Shown: positions 1 to 7,793, numbered from the stretch's first letter. The stretch: 13,773 nucleotides of DNA from Candidatus Latescibacterota bacterium (GCA_018650745.1 JABIFK010000709.1:1-13773), one strand, 5' to 3'. The notes: generated by a model from the letters alone, not told the origin. Numbers and translations: made by a program.

Positions 1-558
1 AAACGCCGCCATGATGGGCCCCTCGCGCATGGCGAAATGGCCAACCTCTAGGCCCGGCATATTGTGCATACCGTAAACCCCCTCGCACGGGAACTGCTCA
101 AACAGGCCTTCTTCCACCATCACCCCGCCACCGCCTTCGTTTTCTTCGGCGGGTTGAAAGATGAATTTGACGGGGCCGTCCAATTCGTCGGCACATTGAC
201 CTAAGATACGCGCTGCACCAACGAGACAACTGGTGTGACCGTCGTGGCCACAGGCGTGCATTTTGCCTGGTGTTTGTGATTTGTAGGGCAGGTTTGATTC
301 TTCCTGCATAGGCAAGGCATCCATATCGGCACGCAGGGCCACGCAGGGGCCTTTTTTATCTTTGCCCAATGTGGCGACAATACCGGTCTCTGCTACATTT
401 GTACGCATGTCGAGGTCTGGGATTTTGTTGAGGTGTTCTAATACGCGTGTGGCTGTTTGGTGTTCTTCGTAACCGAGCTCGGGGTTTTGGTGCAGGGTGT
501 GACGCAGGTCAACGATTTCGGGAAGGATATTGTCAATGAGAGGTTGTATGTCTTTCAT
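1..558 (-). CDS. M20-family amidohydrolase/peptidase, N-terminal 186 residues (runs off the left edge)
   Basis: This is the N-terminal part of a zinc amidohydrolase of the M20D type (hippurate hydrolase, N-acyl-amino-acid or IAA-conjugate hydrolase group), which cleaves amide bonds of N-acylated amino acids in the cytoplasm. Visible motifs are ALRADMDALP near residue 74, HACGHDGHT at 101-109 (metal ligands C103 and H105), the catalytic and metal-binding Glu pair at 138-139 in QPAEEN, and H165 in GMHNMPG. All catalytic residues expected in this half are present. The chosen ATG has an AGGAT ribosome site about 5 bases upstream. The rest of the catalytic domain lies beyond position 1. The gene is divergent from the first dioxygenase gene. 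The substrate cannot be told from sequence alone; the family assignment is secure. Confidence 0.93.
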   Translation of the reverse strand, partial: MKDIQPLIDNILPEIVDLRHTLHQNPELGYEEHQTATRVLEHLNKIPDLDMRTNVAETGIVATLGKDKKGPCVALRADMDALPMQEESNLPYKSQTPGKMHACGHDGHTSCLVGAARILGQCADELDGPVKFIFQPAEENEGGGGVMVEEGLFEQFPCEGVYGMHNMPGLEVGHFAMREGPIMAAF

Positions 559-612
559 ATGAAATCCTATGATGAAGTGAAATATGAGGGTGTGCGTGGG
601 TGTGATTTGCTT

Positions 613-641
613 TTTCTTTTTTGGAAATGCCTTGCTATATT
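613..641 (+). promoter_or_regulatory. candidate promoter for the first dioxygenase gene
   Basis: In the 211-base divergent spacer there is an extended -10 element, TGCTATATT (633-641), with a weak -35-like TTTCTT at 613-618 and 17-base spacing. It lies about 130 bases before the dioxygenase start. This is a pattern match by eye only. The spacer shows no other clear signal. Confidence 0.3.
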
Positions 642-769
642 ATGGGTCGAAATATGCAATGTCAATGGATTCGAAGAGAGGATGAGCATGTCGAATGATA
701 CAAATGTGGGAGTGGGACAGCCGCATAGTGCGCAAGGCCACATTGGAACTGTGATATTGGAGAGATGAG

Positions 770-1591
770 ATGGCGATTACAGATGCTTTGCCAGAGATGG
801 GTCGGGAATTGAAATTTTATCCGGCAGTGAACGACAACCCTAAGAAATTGACGCAGGCGCAAATCCAAGAATTTAATGAGAAAGGATGTCTTTTTCCATT
901 AGATGTGTTTACGCCAGAAGAAGCAGAGGCCAACCGAATTTATTTTGAAAAATTAATGGATATGACTTCGGCGGCTGGGCGAAATAATTATTCGATCACC
1001 GGATGGCACCGATCTTGTGCGGGTATTTATGATTTGTTGATGGACGATCGAATCTTGGATTATGTCGAAGATTTATTGGGTGAAAACTTGGTGTCGCGGA
1101 TGACGCATTATTTTGCAAAAATGCCCGACGATGGCAAAACGGTGGCGTGGCATCAGGATGCCTCGTATTGGCCATTGACGCCTTCAAAAACGGTGACCGT
1201 GTGGCTGGCCATTGACGATGCCAGTATTGAAAATTCGGCAATGGAAGTGGTTCCGGGATCTCATGTTCACGGGCAAATTGCGTTTGATAAAAGCAAACCC
1301 GAAGAGAACAATGTGCTGAACCAGTCGGTAAACAATGCCGAACAGTTTGGTGAACCCGTTGCACTTGAAATGAAAGCGGGACAGATTTCGATTCATTCGG
1401 ATTTGTTGTTACACGGGTCCAAACCCAATGCATCTGATCGGCGTCGCTGTGGGCTTACGCTTCGGTATATGCCGCCTGAGGTACGCACGAAAGAAACAGA
1501 TCATTCACCCGCTGTGATTTGTCGCGGTAGTGATCCATCGGGATATTGGCAACATATGCCTCGACCAGAAGGAGATGCAGTACCGTCATAA
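770..1591 (+). CDS. phytanoyl-CoA dioxygenase (PhyH) family oxygenase, canonical HxD
   Basis: A 273-residue non-haem iron, 2-oxoglutarate-dependent oxygenase of the PhyH family, presumably cytoplasmic. The iron triad is complete: H128 and D130 in WHQDASYW, and the distal H215 in LLLHGSKPN. An Arg cluster at 224-226 (DRRRCGLTLRY) suits binding of the 2-oxoglutarate carboxylate. MEVVPGSH at 158-165 is the typical family loop. The start has GGAGAG five bases upstream. The family hydroxylates very diverse small molecules, so the substrate is unknown. It is followed after 95 bases by the FliM-like gene, and both may share one transcript ending at the 2310 terminator. Of the five PhyH genes here, this one and the copy at 8791 keep the standard metal site. 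Confidence 0.93.
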   Translation: MAITDALPEMGRELKFYPAVNDNPKKLTQAQIQEFNEKGCLFPLDVFTPEEAEANRIYFEKLMDMTSAAGRNNYSITGWHRSCAGIYDLLMDDRILDYVEDLLGENLVSRMTHYFAKMPDDGKTVAWHQDASYWPLTPSKTVTVWLAIDDASIENSAMEVVPGSHVHGQIAFDKSKPEENNVLNQSVNNAEQFGEPVALEMKAGQISIHSDLLLHGSKPNASDRRRCGLTLRYMPPEVRTKETDHSPAVICRGSDPSGYWQHMPRPEGDAVPS

Positions 1592-1648
1592 AAAAGTTTG
1601 TTACCTTTTTGAAACAACGGTCTCTAAAGGGATAGAAACACAATAATG

Positions 1649-1687
1649 ATGGATACCGAAACCTATTTGTCTATTGGGAGGCCGTGA
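1649..1687 (+). other. possible 12-codon leader ORF coupled to the FliM-like gene
   Basis: A short frame (MDTETYLSIGRP) ends with a TGA that overlaps the ATG of the next gene as TGATG. The ribosome site of the downstream gene lies inside it, an arrangement that permits translational coupling. It has no clear ribosome site of its own and may be chance. Confidence 0.2.
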
Positions 1688-2244
1688 TGAATAAAACACC
1701 TGTTACAAAAGACCAACAACGCGCCATTGAAGCATTACATGTTGATTTTGCAAACCGAATGGAGAAGCATTTTACAGCATTTGTGGGTGTTGTTGTTGAT
1801 TCTGATATTGCGTTTGTTGATCAAACAACCTACGCAGAATTTATTATGTCGCTGCCCAATCCATCGGTGTCTTATAAGTTCACGGTGCAACCTTTGGATG
1901 GGCCAGTTGTTCTCGATTTTTCTTTGCCTGTAGCATACCAATTTATCGAACACGAATTGAGTGCGAAAGCAGAAGGGCCTATTACGGATGCTGAACGCAG
2001 TGTGTTGGCCAATGTGGTTAGAAATGTCTTGCGCGGCTTGGAAAGCTGTTGGACTCCTATTGAAAAGGTAGAAGTTGTTGATGCTGTTTTAGAAACCAAT
2101 CCTGAGGCAATTTGCATTGTTGATCCCAGTGATATTGTCATTTTAATTGCTTTCCAAATTCACTTCCAACATGCAAACGGTTTGGTAACTTTGGCCTATC
2201 CCTACAAAACGTTAGAAAGTGTGCTGTCTAAATTTGATGCATAA
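1687..2244 (+). CDS. stand-alone FliM middle-domain protein (truncated flagellar switch homologue)
   Basis: A 185-residue protein that matches the middle (CheC-like) domain of flagellar motor switch protein FliM. Recognisable stretches are VTKDQQRAIEALHVDFA (6-22; compare FliM 'RISKDQLRTLELIHENFA'), FVDQTTYAEFIMSLPNP (43-59), a 'PLDGPVVLDF' strand (69-78), and ETNPEAICIVDPSDIVI near 137-151. It ends as YPYKTLESVLSKF, where FliM leads into its C-terminal SpoA domain. Full FliM is about 330 residues. Here the N-terminal CheY-binding helix and the whole SpoA domain are missing, and the GGxG loop that contacts FliG is replaced by HELSAKAE (89-96). The chosen ATG has GGGAGG (1676-1681) five bases upstream; a GTG one codon earlier is too close to it. 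No flagellar genes are nearby. The domain call is firm; the role is unknown. Confidence 0.8.
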   Translation: MNKTPVTKDQQRAIEALHVDFANRMEKHFTAFVGVVVDSDIAFVDQTTYAEFIMSLPNPSVSYKFTVQPLDGPVVLDFSLPVAYQFIEHELSAKAEGPITDAERSVLANVVRNVLRGLESCWTPIEKVEVVDAVLETNPEAICIVDPSDIVILIAFQIHFQHANGLVTLAYPYKTLESVLSKFDA

Positions 2245-2309
2245 TTAAGCAATCTCTTTTTAAAGTGGATTCTGGTGATGGTCCCGTCAATAACGATATA
2301 AAAATTCAA

Positions 2310-2351
2310 GAGGCACCATACGATTGAAAAATCGGTGGTGCCTCTTTTTTT
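2310..2351 (+). terminator. Rho-independent terminator after the FliM-like gene
   Basis: GAGGCACCA (2310-2318) pairs with TGGTGCCTC (2336-2344). Inside it CGATT (2321-2325) pairs with AATCG (2330-2334) around a GAAA loop. A run of seven T follows at 2345-2351. It lies 66 bases after the FliM-like stop and may also act on the convergent murA transcript, where the T-run is poorer. Confidence 0.92.
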
Positions 2352-2426
2352 AGATTTATTTTTGAGTTGTGTTTACAAAAAACAAAATTACTCATTTGGC
2401 TAGAGATTGTGTCGGGTGAATATGGG

Positions 2427-3731
2427 TCATTCTTTTTCTCTGATAATATTTGCACCCGCATTGCTTAAGGCTTCATCAATGGATTCATAACCCCGATCGA
2501 GTTCATCCACACCCCGAATGGTGGTTTCACCTTTGGCTATAATGGCGGCGAGTAGATACGTGAATCCGGCACGCAAATCGGGAATGGTGATGTCTGTGCC
2601 GTGAAGTGGTGTCGGGCCTTTGATGAGTGCACTGTGTTGACTGTTGGTGGTGTGGTAGCGACAGTTTCCGGTTCCGAGGCATTGGTCGTAGATGGCAATG
2701 TCGGCACCCATTTTTTGGAGTTGAGGTACGTAGGTAAGCCGGTCTTCAAAGACGGTCTCGTGAATGACAGAGATGCCTTCTGCTTGGGTAAGGAGAACGG
2801 CGAAGGGAGGGTGCCAGTCGGTCATAAATCCGGGATGAACGGCGGTTTCTAGGGCGATGGATGTGAGGTCGTTTTTGTGGTAGAAACGAATGCCATCGGT
2901 TTCGATATCAAAGTTGCCACCCACTCGGCGCAGGGTATTGAGAAAGGTGAGCAGGTCGGCTTGCTGGGCGCCACGCACAAAGAGATCGCCTTTAGAGGCA
3001 ATGGCCGCTACAGCAAAGGATTCGGCAACCAAGCGATCTGGAATGACTTCGTGTAAAGCACCGCTGAGTGTGTCGACACCTTCGATGATAAAGGTGCGAT
3101 CAATTTGATAGTCGATAATGGCGCCCATTTTTTGCAAGAAAAAAACGAGGTCCATAATTTCGGGTTCGATGGCGGCGTTGTGAATGAAGGTGCGTCCGTT
3201 GGCCAGTACGGCGGCCATAAGTAGGTTTTCGGTGGTGGTGACACTGGGATAGGCGAGTGTGATTTCTGCGCCTTTGAGTTGATCGGTTTCGGCAATGTAT
3301 ACGCCGTCTTTTTCGGTGATGTTCGCGCCCATCTTTCGATACCCATCGAGATGGAAGTCAACAGGTCTGACACCAATACGATCTCCACCTGCTGCGGGGA
3401 TGATGGCTTTGCCAGCGCGGTGTAAGAGCGGTGCGAGCATCATCACGGAGAGGCGGTTTTGCTGTGCGAGGTTTTCTGGTACTTCAACGTGCGTGATGTC
3501 TTTGGTTTGTGCAATGAGCAGGCGCGGGTCGTCTTCGAGAATTTTCGCACCCAGGCTTTGGCAAATCTCTTGGGTGACGCGTGTGTCGCCAATGGCAGGT
3601 GCATTGGAGAAAACACAACGCTCTGAGGTGAGCATGGATGCGGTGAGCAGTTTGCTGATGGCGTTTTTTGCGCCAGGTACTTGTACGTCACCGCGTAAGG
3701 GTGTGGGGCCGGTTACTTTTAGAATGTCCAT
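2427..3731 (-). CDS. murA: UDP-N-acetylglucosamine 1-carboxyvinyltransferase, Cys-to-Asp variant
   Basis: MurA transfers enolpyruvate from phosphoenolpyruvate to UDP-GlcNAc, the first committed step of peptidoglycan synthesis, in the cytoplasm. The 434-residue length is close to the usual ~420. Conserved residues are K22/N23 in GAKNA, R93 in QNRLSVMMLAPL, R122 in GVRPVD, an Asp in MTDW (E. coli D305 position) and the Arg in DLRAG (E. coli R397 position). The catalytic loop reads AAGGDRIGVRPVD: the Cys that fosfomycin alkylates (C115 in E. coli) is D117 here, as in Mycobacterium and Chlamydia. Intrinsic fosfomycin insensitivity is therefore expected. The start is an ATG with a weak GGAT ribosome site. 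It follows the beta-helix gene after 38 bases, so the two are probably co-transcribed. A MurA-like paralogue with another role cannot be excluded. Confidence 0.93.
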   Translation of the reverse strand: MDILKVTGPTPLRGDVQVPGAKNAISKLLTASMLTSERCVFSNAPAIGDTRVTQEICQSLGAKILEDDPRLLIAQTKDITHVEVPENLAQQNRLSVMMLAPLLHRAGKAIIPAAGGDRIGVRPVDFHLDGYRKMGANITEKDGVYIAETDQLKGAEITLAYPSVTTTENLLMAAVLANGRTFIHNAAIEPEIMDLVFFLQKMGAIIDYQIDRTFIIEGVDTLSGALHEVIPDRLVAESFAVAAIASKGDLFVRGAQQADLLTFLNTLRRVGGNFDIETDGIRFYHKNDLTSIALETAVHPGFMTDWHPPFAVLLTQAEGISVIHETVFEDRLTYVPQLQKMGADIAIYDQCLGTGNCRYHTTNSQHSALIKGPTPLHGTDITIPDLRAGFTYLLAAIIAKGETTIRGVDELDRGYESIDEALSNAGANIIREKE

Positions 3732-3769
3732 TGAGAATCCAATTTAATGTTGGGTTGTGTGTGCATCGG

Positions 3770-5431
3770 TTATTCCTGCGTGGGCTGTTCGTTGGCGTAC
3801 AATTCCCAAGGGGCCCAAATGTTGTTGTAGGCACGTCGACCAAAACGCAAAGATGGCAGGCCAATTTCAAATGCGCCAACATCGGGTGCACTGCCTGTGA
3901 AACCCTCGTTGAAATTGGGAATGGGGATGCCACCGTTGACGACCGGGTTGGGCACGGTCATTATGGGGTCTGTGATGTTGCGTTCTATACCACCCTGTTT
4001 GACAGCAATTTTACCCCATTGAATTTTTGTGGTCACTGGGGCGGGATAGTATTCGAGATAGTGTGAGGGAATGTAGGCCATATTACCACGCAAGCGATGC
4101 GGTTCCTTGGCCCGACCTCGATCATAACCTGTGTAGAAATCGTAGTCGTAATCGCCATCAACATCTACTTCGCGGCTGGATGCAAGGCGACCGGGTGCGT
4201 CAAAGATGTTGTTGCGGGTCACGGTGTTGGGGTCTGGGTGACCGCTGAAGATGTGGAAAGCACCATTGGGTTGGAGGCCGGTGTTGTGAAAGATGTATTT
4301 GCGCCCCCCGCCAAATTCATTGCGCTGACCGGTTTTGATCATCGAACCGCCTTGTGGGTTCTTTTGTGTTCGACGACTGGAACCGAAGATGTTGCGAAAG
4401 ATGTAGAGCGGGCCTTTGGAGGTGCAGGCAGTAGCAATGTGTTGAAAGGTGCGTTCGATATGGTTGCCCCAGATGCGCACGTTCATGTTTGCGCCTTCGC
4501 TTTCAATAGCGTCATCCCACACGCCCGCAATGAGGTTGCCGTAGATGTCAGAGTCACGATTGGGGCTGCCTTCAAAGCTGTAGTTGGAACCGCCCCCAAT
4601 AGCATCATTGAAACCGTGGTCATCGGTGGTGACAATTTCATTATAGCGGATAATGTTGTTGCCCGATGAGTTGCTCAAGCTGATGGCCTGTGGGCCTGCA
4701 GGATGGCCGGTGTCCCAATCATTGGAGCCGCCACGCGGGTCTTCAATGCGGTTGCGTTGGATAATGAGGTGCCCCGCCCCGCGACTGGCAGAAATGGCGC
4801 TGTCGTAGTTGCCTTCGTTGCCAAATGTTTTAGGGCCACCAATGCGCCCCCAAAAGGTGATGCGGCAATCTTCAATGACAATATGATGACGTCCTTTTGC
4901 AATACGGATGCTATGGATGGCTGCGTTTTTGAGTTCGAAGCCGCGGATGATAATGTAATCGGCATCTATTGTGATATTGTTCTCGGCTTGGTTGCCCACG
5001 TCAAGGGTGGTGCGGGTTTTGGGTGGGGGCGTGAAAATATGGTATCCCTTTGAGGTGCCGGATTCGGTGATTTCGAGGGTGGAAGATTGTGAGGTGATCT
5101 GTGTGGTCTTGCCAACAGGGAATTGGTCGTTCAAGGTTTGGCTTTTGAATTTTTCTGATTTGTTGTTTTGAGTGAGGCGAATTTCGTATACGGTGTTGGA
5201 GGTGAGGTTTACAATGCTGCCTCTGTGTTCGTTGTTGCGAGGGTCGAACACCAATGGGAGGGCTTGGTGCCAGGTTTTGGATTTTGTGGGGCGATATTGT
5301 ATGGTGCATTCACTGGTGTCGTTAGATGGGTAATAGAGGCCCAGGCATTCGAAGGTGGGGACTGCTGTGGGTTGGGCGTGGGTGTTTGGCACAATGCATA
5401 AAAACAGAGCAAATGTTAGGAATTTTTTCAT
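3770..5431 (-). CDS. secreted right-handed parallel beta-helix protein
   Basis: A 553-residue exported protein. Residues 1-19 form a signal peptide (MKK, hydrophobic FLTFALFLCIV, then NTHA before Q20); the Cys is not in a proper lipobox. Residues ~24-115 look like a beta-sandwich, fibronectin-III-like domain (VYEIRLTQNN). From about 140 to 430 there are repeated strand-turn motifs of the PbH1/NosD type, such as ITIDADYIIIRGFELKNAAI, HHIVIEDCRITF, HLIIQRNRIED, NNIIRYNEIV, SDIYGNLIAG and VRIWGNHIERT. Such folds occur in polysaccharide lyases, epimerases and surface adhesins; no catalytic set is evident. The C-terminal end carries SAPDVGAFEIG, common at the end of these secreted proteins. It probably acts on or binds extracellular glycans (inference). 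The ribosome site is weak (AAAGAGC). Confidence 0.82.
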   Translation of the reverse strand: MKKFLTFALFLCIVPNTHAQPTAVPTFECLGLYYPSNDTSECTIQYRPTKSKTWHQALPLVFDPRNNEHRGSIVNLTSNTVYEIRLTQNNKSEKFKSQTLNDQFPVGKTTQITSQSSTLEITESGTSKGYHIFTPPPKTRTTLDVGNQAENNITIDADYIIIRGFELKNAAIHSIRIAKGRHHIVIEDCRITFWGRIGGPKTFGNEGNYDSAISASRGAGHLIIQRNRIEDPRGGSNDWDTGHPAGPQAISLSNSSGNNIIRYNEIVTTDDHGFNDAIGGGSNYSFEGSPNRDSDIYGNLIAGVWDDAIESEGANMNVRIWGNHIERTFQHIATACTSKGPLYIFRNIFGSSRRTQKNPQGGSMIKTGQRNEFGGGRKYIFHNTGLQPNGAFHIFSGHPDPNTVTRNNIFDAPGRLASSREVDVDGDYDYDFYTGYDRGRAKEPHRLRGNMAYIPSHYLEYYPAPVTTKIQWGKIAVKQGGIERNITDPIMTVPNPVVNGGIPIPNFNEGFTGSAPDVGAFEIGLPSLRFGRRAYNNIWAPWELYANEQPTQE

Positions 5432-5517
5432 GAAAAAGCTCTTTTTTTAATGGGTATTTTGGATGTGATGAAGACTTCTTTAAAGTTTATTTTATGATGC
5501 CTTCGGCGAGATACTTA

Positions 5518-5958
5518 TTAGAAGGGTTTGACGACGGCGAGGAAGACGATGACAACCATAAACCCTGCAGAGATGAAGCTGAGGGTGCGGAAGAAAGGTG
5601 CTTCTTTGGTGTTTTCGCCGTTGATGAAGTTTTTTCGATGTTTGGAGAGCATGCCGTGGAGGCCTGATAACAAGATGATGAGCACAAATTTGAGGTGAAA
5701 CCACCCACCGACTTGGCCGCCAATAGCAAAAATGAGCAAGATGTTTGTGATTTAGACCAAGATCATACAGGGGGTGAGCAGACTACGTAATAGACGCTCT
5801 TCCATGGTTTGAAAGGTGGTGTCAGTGTCTGATCCGGCAAGTGTATCAGCATGATACGCATAGATACGGGGTAAATACAACATGCCAAGCATCCACAAGG
5901 TGATGGAGAGGATGTGAATGGTTTTCAGATAGGGATATATTTCTGCGAGGCTGCTCAC
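5518..5958 (-). pseudogene. hemJ: protoporphyrinogen IX oxidase HemJ, interrupted by an in-frame TAA
   Basis: HemJ is a small membrane haem protein that oxidises protoporphyrinogen IX to protoporphyrin IX. The frame starts at GTG 5958 behind AAGGAG and reads YPYLKTIHILSITLWMLGML, then YLPRIYAYHAD, then FQTMEERLLRSLLTPCMILV. It meets TAA at 5752-5754, and continues without a shift as ITNILLIFAIGGQVGGWFHL to VVIVFLAVVKPF. The whole reading of 147 codons is the normal HemJ length, and all four membrane segments are recognisable. The stop sits where relatives carry the Trp of 'PAMxxTW'. Since both halves are otherwise well preserved, this is a very recent nonsense mutation, a sequencing or assembly error, or readthrough. 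Split into two peptides it would probably not work. It lies upstream of the beta-helix gene on the same strand. Confidence 0.85.
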
Positions 5959-6097
5959 TGTGATGCTCCTTGAATAATATGAAGGAATGAATGACCCATA
6001 TAAAATACGGTGTTGGGCGAGGCTTTTGAAGCTAAAAATGGTTTGCGCTGAATATAGATTGTTAGGGCCATATAAAAATCTTGATCTTAAAGCGGGA

Positions 6098-6133
6098 TGC
6101 ATACATTGTATGGGCGTGAAATGGTGCATACAT
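6098..6133 (+). promoter_or_regulatory. paired 9-base repeats before the dioxygenase operon, possible operator
   Basis: TGCATACAT occurs at 6098-6106 and again at 6125-6133, 27 bases apart. The first copy is also part of the inverted repeat CATAC-ATT-GTATG. The pair sits about 30 bases before the start of the STAS-ATPase gene, a place suited to a regulator-binding site. No convincing -10/-35 pair was found in this spacer. Confidence 0.35.
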
Positions 6134-6162
6134 CGGGTTCTTATTTGAGCGATTGAGGTGGT

Positions 6163-7038
6163 ATGACTTCTGAAAATACATTGGTGATTACTGAAAATAA
6201 TTTGTCGGCTGTGTCGTGTGACGATGTGATGCGCGATTTGGATGTGTTTATGCAGCGGCGACGAGAAGATAATATTGTGCTGGATTTGTCGCAGTTGGGT
6301 TTTGTTGATCCCTATGGGATGGGTATTTTGTGTTTGATTGGGCGGCATTTGAGTGCGCGATATTGGGATATCACGTGTCGATTGCCTGCTGATCCAGATG
6401 TGGTGAGCTATTTGACACGTATGAAAGTATTTGAGTCTTTGTCATCGTATGCAACATTAGAGGGCACGCCACAAACAGAACGTCCACCGGTGCACAATGA
6501 GCGCTTGCTGGAGGTGATGTCTATTGAACAGAAGGTGGATATTGAAACGGTATTGGGTGTGATTGAGCAGCGTGTGGGTGCGATTTTGAGTGAGGAGCTG
6601 CATTATACGGTGCGGGAGATTACGGGGTTCAAAAATGTGGTGGCCGAATTGTGTCACAATATTATTGATCACAGTGGCGATAAAGGGTTTGTTGTGGCAC
6701 AGCGGTATATCAATCACAAATTGAAGAAAAAGTTTGCGATTATTGGTGTGTGTGATTTGGGCATTGGGATTCGAGAGAGTTTGTCGAGCAAACACGATAC
6801 GTCTTCTTGGAGTCATGGGCAGGCGATAAAGATGGCGGTACAAAAGGAATTTTCGCGCGGTGATACACGGGGGTTGGGTTTGTATATTGTGGGACAAATT
6901 TGTCAGGACAATGGTGGAAGTTTGCATATTCGCTCGGGTGATGAGCGGGTGTATATTCGAGGGGATCGGACGTATGTGCATCCTTCGGGAAGTTTTCCGG
7001 GCACACAGGTGAGCATTACCCTTTATGAGAAACAATGA
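6163..7038 (+). CDS. STAS domain fused to a GHKL (HATPase) anti-sigma-type ATPase
   Basis: A 291-residue soluble regulator. Residues ~5-100 form a STAS domain (IVLDLSQLGFVDPYGMGIL at 38-56). Residues ~130-290 form a GHKL ATPase: N-box E162...N166 in AELCHNIIDHS, G1 box DLGIGI (198-203), and glycine-rich lid GDTRGLGLYIV (233-243). The lid and N-box resemble SpoIIAB/RsbW-type serine kinases that hold anti-sigma or anti-anti-sigma partners. Fusion of the antagonist-like STAS to the kinase is unusual for the classical two-gene switch. The STAS loop DPYG has Tyr51 where SpoIIAA has its phosphorylated Ser, so standard cis-phosphorylation is not possible. The start has GAGGTGG just upstream. The next gene begins 11 bases after the stop, so this regulator probably heads the dioxygenase operon. 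Confidence 0.85.
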   Translation: MTSENTLVITENNLSAVSCDDVMRDLDVFMQRRREDNIVLDLSQLGFVDPYGMGILCLIGRHLSARYWDITCRLPADPDVVSYLTRMKVFESLSSYATLEGTPQTERPPVHNERLLEVMSIEQKVDIETVLGVIEQRVGAILSEELHYTVREITGFKNVVAELCHNIIDHSGDKGFVVAQRYINHKLKKKFAIIGVCDLGIGIRESLSSKHDTSSWSHGQAIKMAVQKEFSRGDTRGLGLYIVGQICQDNGGSLHIRSGDERVYIRGDRTYVHPSGSFPGTQVSITLYEKQ

Positions 7039-7049
7039 GGGAATCATGT

Positions 7050-7793
7050 ATGACAGATGAACAAAAATATGTGTTCGATTTGAATGGGTATATTGTGCTG
7101 GAAAATGTGGTGCCCAATAAAGTCATGGAAGCCTGCCACAAAGCATTGGATCGGTTTGAAGATATGGACCCTGAAGAATTTCCAGAACCTTTGTGTTTGG
7201 GCAAACGGAAGACAGCACAGGAGTTGTACATTTCGAATATTTTGGAGGGCGATTCGGCATTTGTGCCCTTGATTGATTTGCCCGAGGTGTTGGATGTGGT
7301 CGAAACGGTGACCGGCGGGCCCTATCGTTTAAATCATACATATACGATTTATCGTTGGGGCGGCGGATATACGGGGGTGCATATGCATGGCACGCCGATG
7401 ATTCCCAAATGCCAATATCGATGTGAGAATGGGCAGATGATGTCTACACTGACCAAGGCCGTGTTTCCGTTGTTGGACTGTGATGCCGAAGATGGGTGTT
7501 TTGCCGTGATTCCTGGTGCGCATAAGAGCAGCTTTCCAAGACCGTGGGGCAATCATCCCGACGAGAATCCGGCTTTGGTATCGGTGCCTGCCAAAGCAGG
7601 TGATGCGATTATTTTTACTGAGGCGCTGACACATGGATCTCTGGTGAATGTGTCAGATCGACGTCGGCGTACTTTATACTATTGTTACAGCACGGGGTAT
7701 ATGCCCGATTGGGGCGGTCAAGGGTTGCATTTTAGCGATCAAGTAATGGAATCACTCTCGGAAGCGCAGCGAGAGATCTTAAGGTTGAAATAA
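7050..7793 (+). CDS. PhyH-family protein with HGT in place of the HxD iron motif
   Basis: A 247-residue PhyH-fold protein. FDLNGYIVLENVV (9-21) is the typical N-terminal helix-strand. The metal region reads GVHMHGTP: H111-M-H113 or H113-G-T115, with no Asp/Glu two residues after the His. The distal site is intact, H195 in ALTHGSLVNVSDRRRRTLY with Arg at 204-207, and AVIPGAHKSSF (152-162) is the family loop. The start at 7050 is preferred to an ATG at 7035 (which would overlap the upstream stop) because GAGGGA at 7037-7042 is correctly spaced only for 7050. The protein could bind iron with only two His, as in halogenases with HxG/A, or be a non-catalytic family member. The family is certain; activity is unknown. 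Confidence 0.88.
   Translation: MTDEQKYVFDLNGYIVLENVVPNKVMEACHKALDRFEDMDPEEFPEPLCLGKRKTAQELYISNILEGDSAFVPLIDLPEVLDVVETVTGGPYRLNHTYTIYRWGGGYTGVHMHGTPMIPKCQYRCENGQMMSTLTKAVFPLLDCDAEDGCFAVIPGAHKSSFPRPWGNHPDENPALVSVPAKAGDAIIFTEALTHGSLVNVSDRRRRTLYYCYSTGYMPDWGGQGLHFSDQVMESLSEAQREILRLK

Noticed and set aside
457..768. 103-codon plus-strand frame upstream of the first dioxygenase
   Set aside because: It overlaps the start of the M20 hydrolase and the divergent spacer and matches no family.
3295..3747. 150-codon open frame opposite murA
   Set aside because: It is antisense to the conserved murA reading frame, and its composition is that of a codon shadow.
4097..5053. Long open frames on the plus strand (190 and 116 codons) opposite the beta-helix gene
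   Set aside because: They are antisense to a well-supported secreted protein with signal peptide and repeats; they have no ribosome sites or recognisable domains.
5959..6348. Long N-terminal extension of the HemJ frame
   Set aside because: HemJ starts at GTG 5958 behind AAGGAG; the extension runs antisense into the STAS-ATPase gene and has no HemJ similarity.
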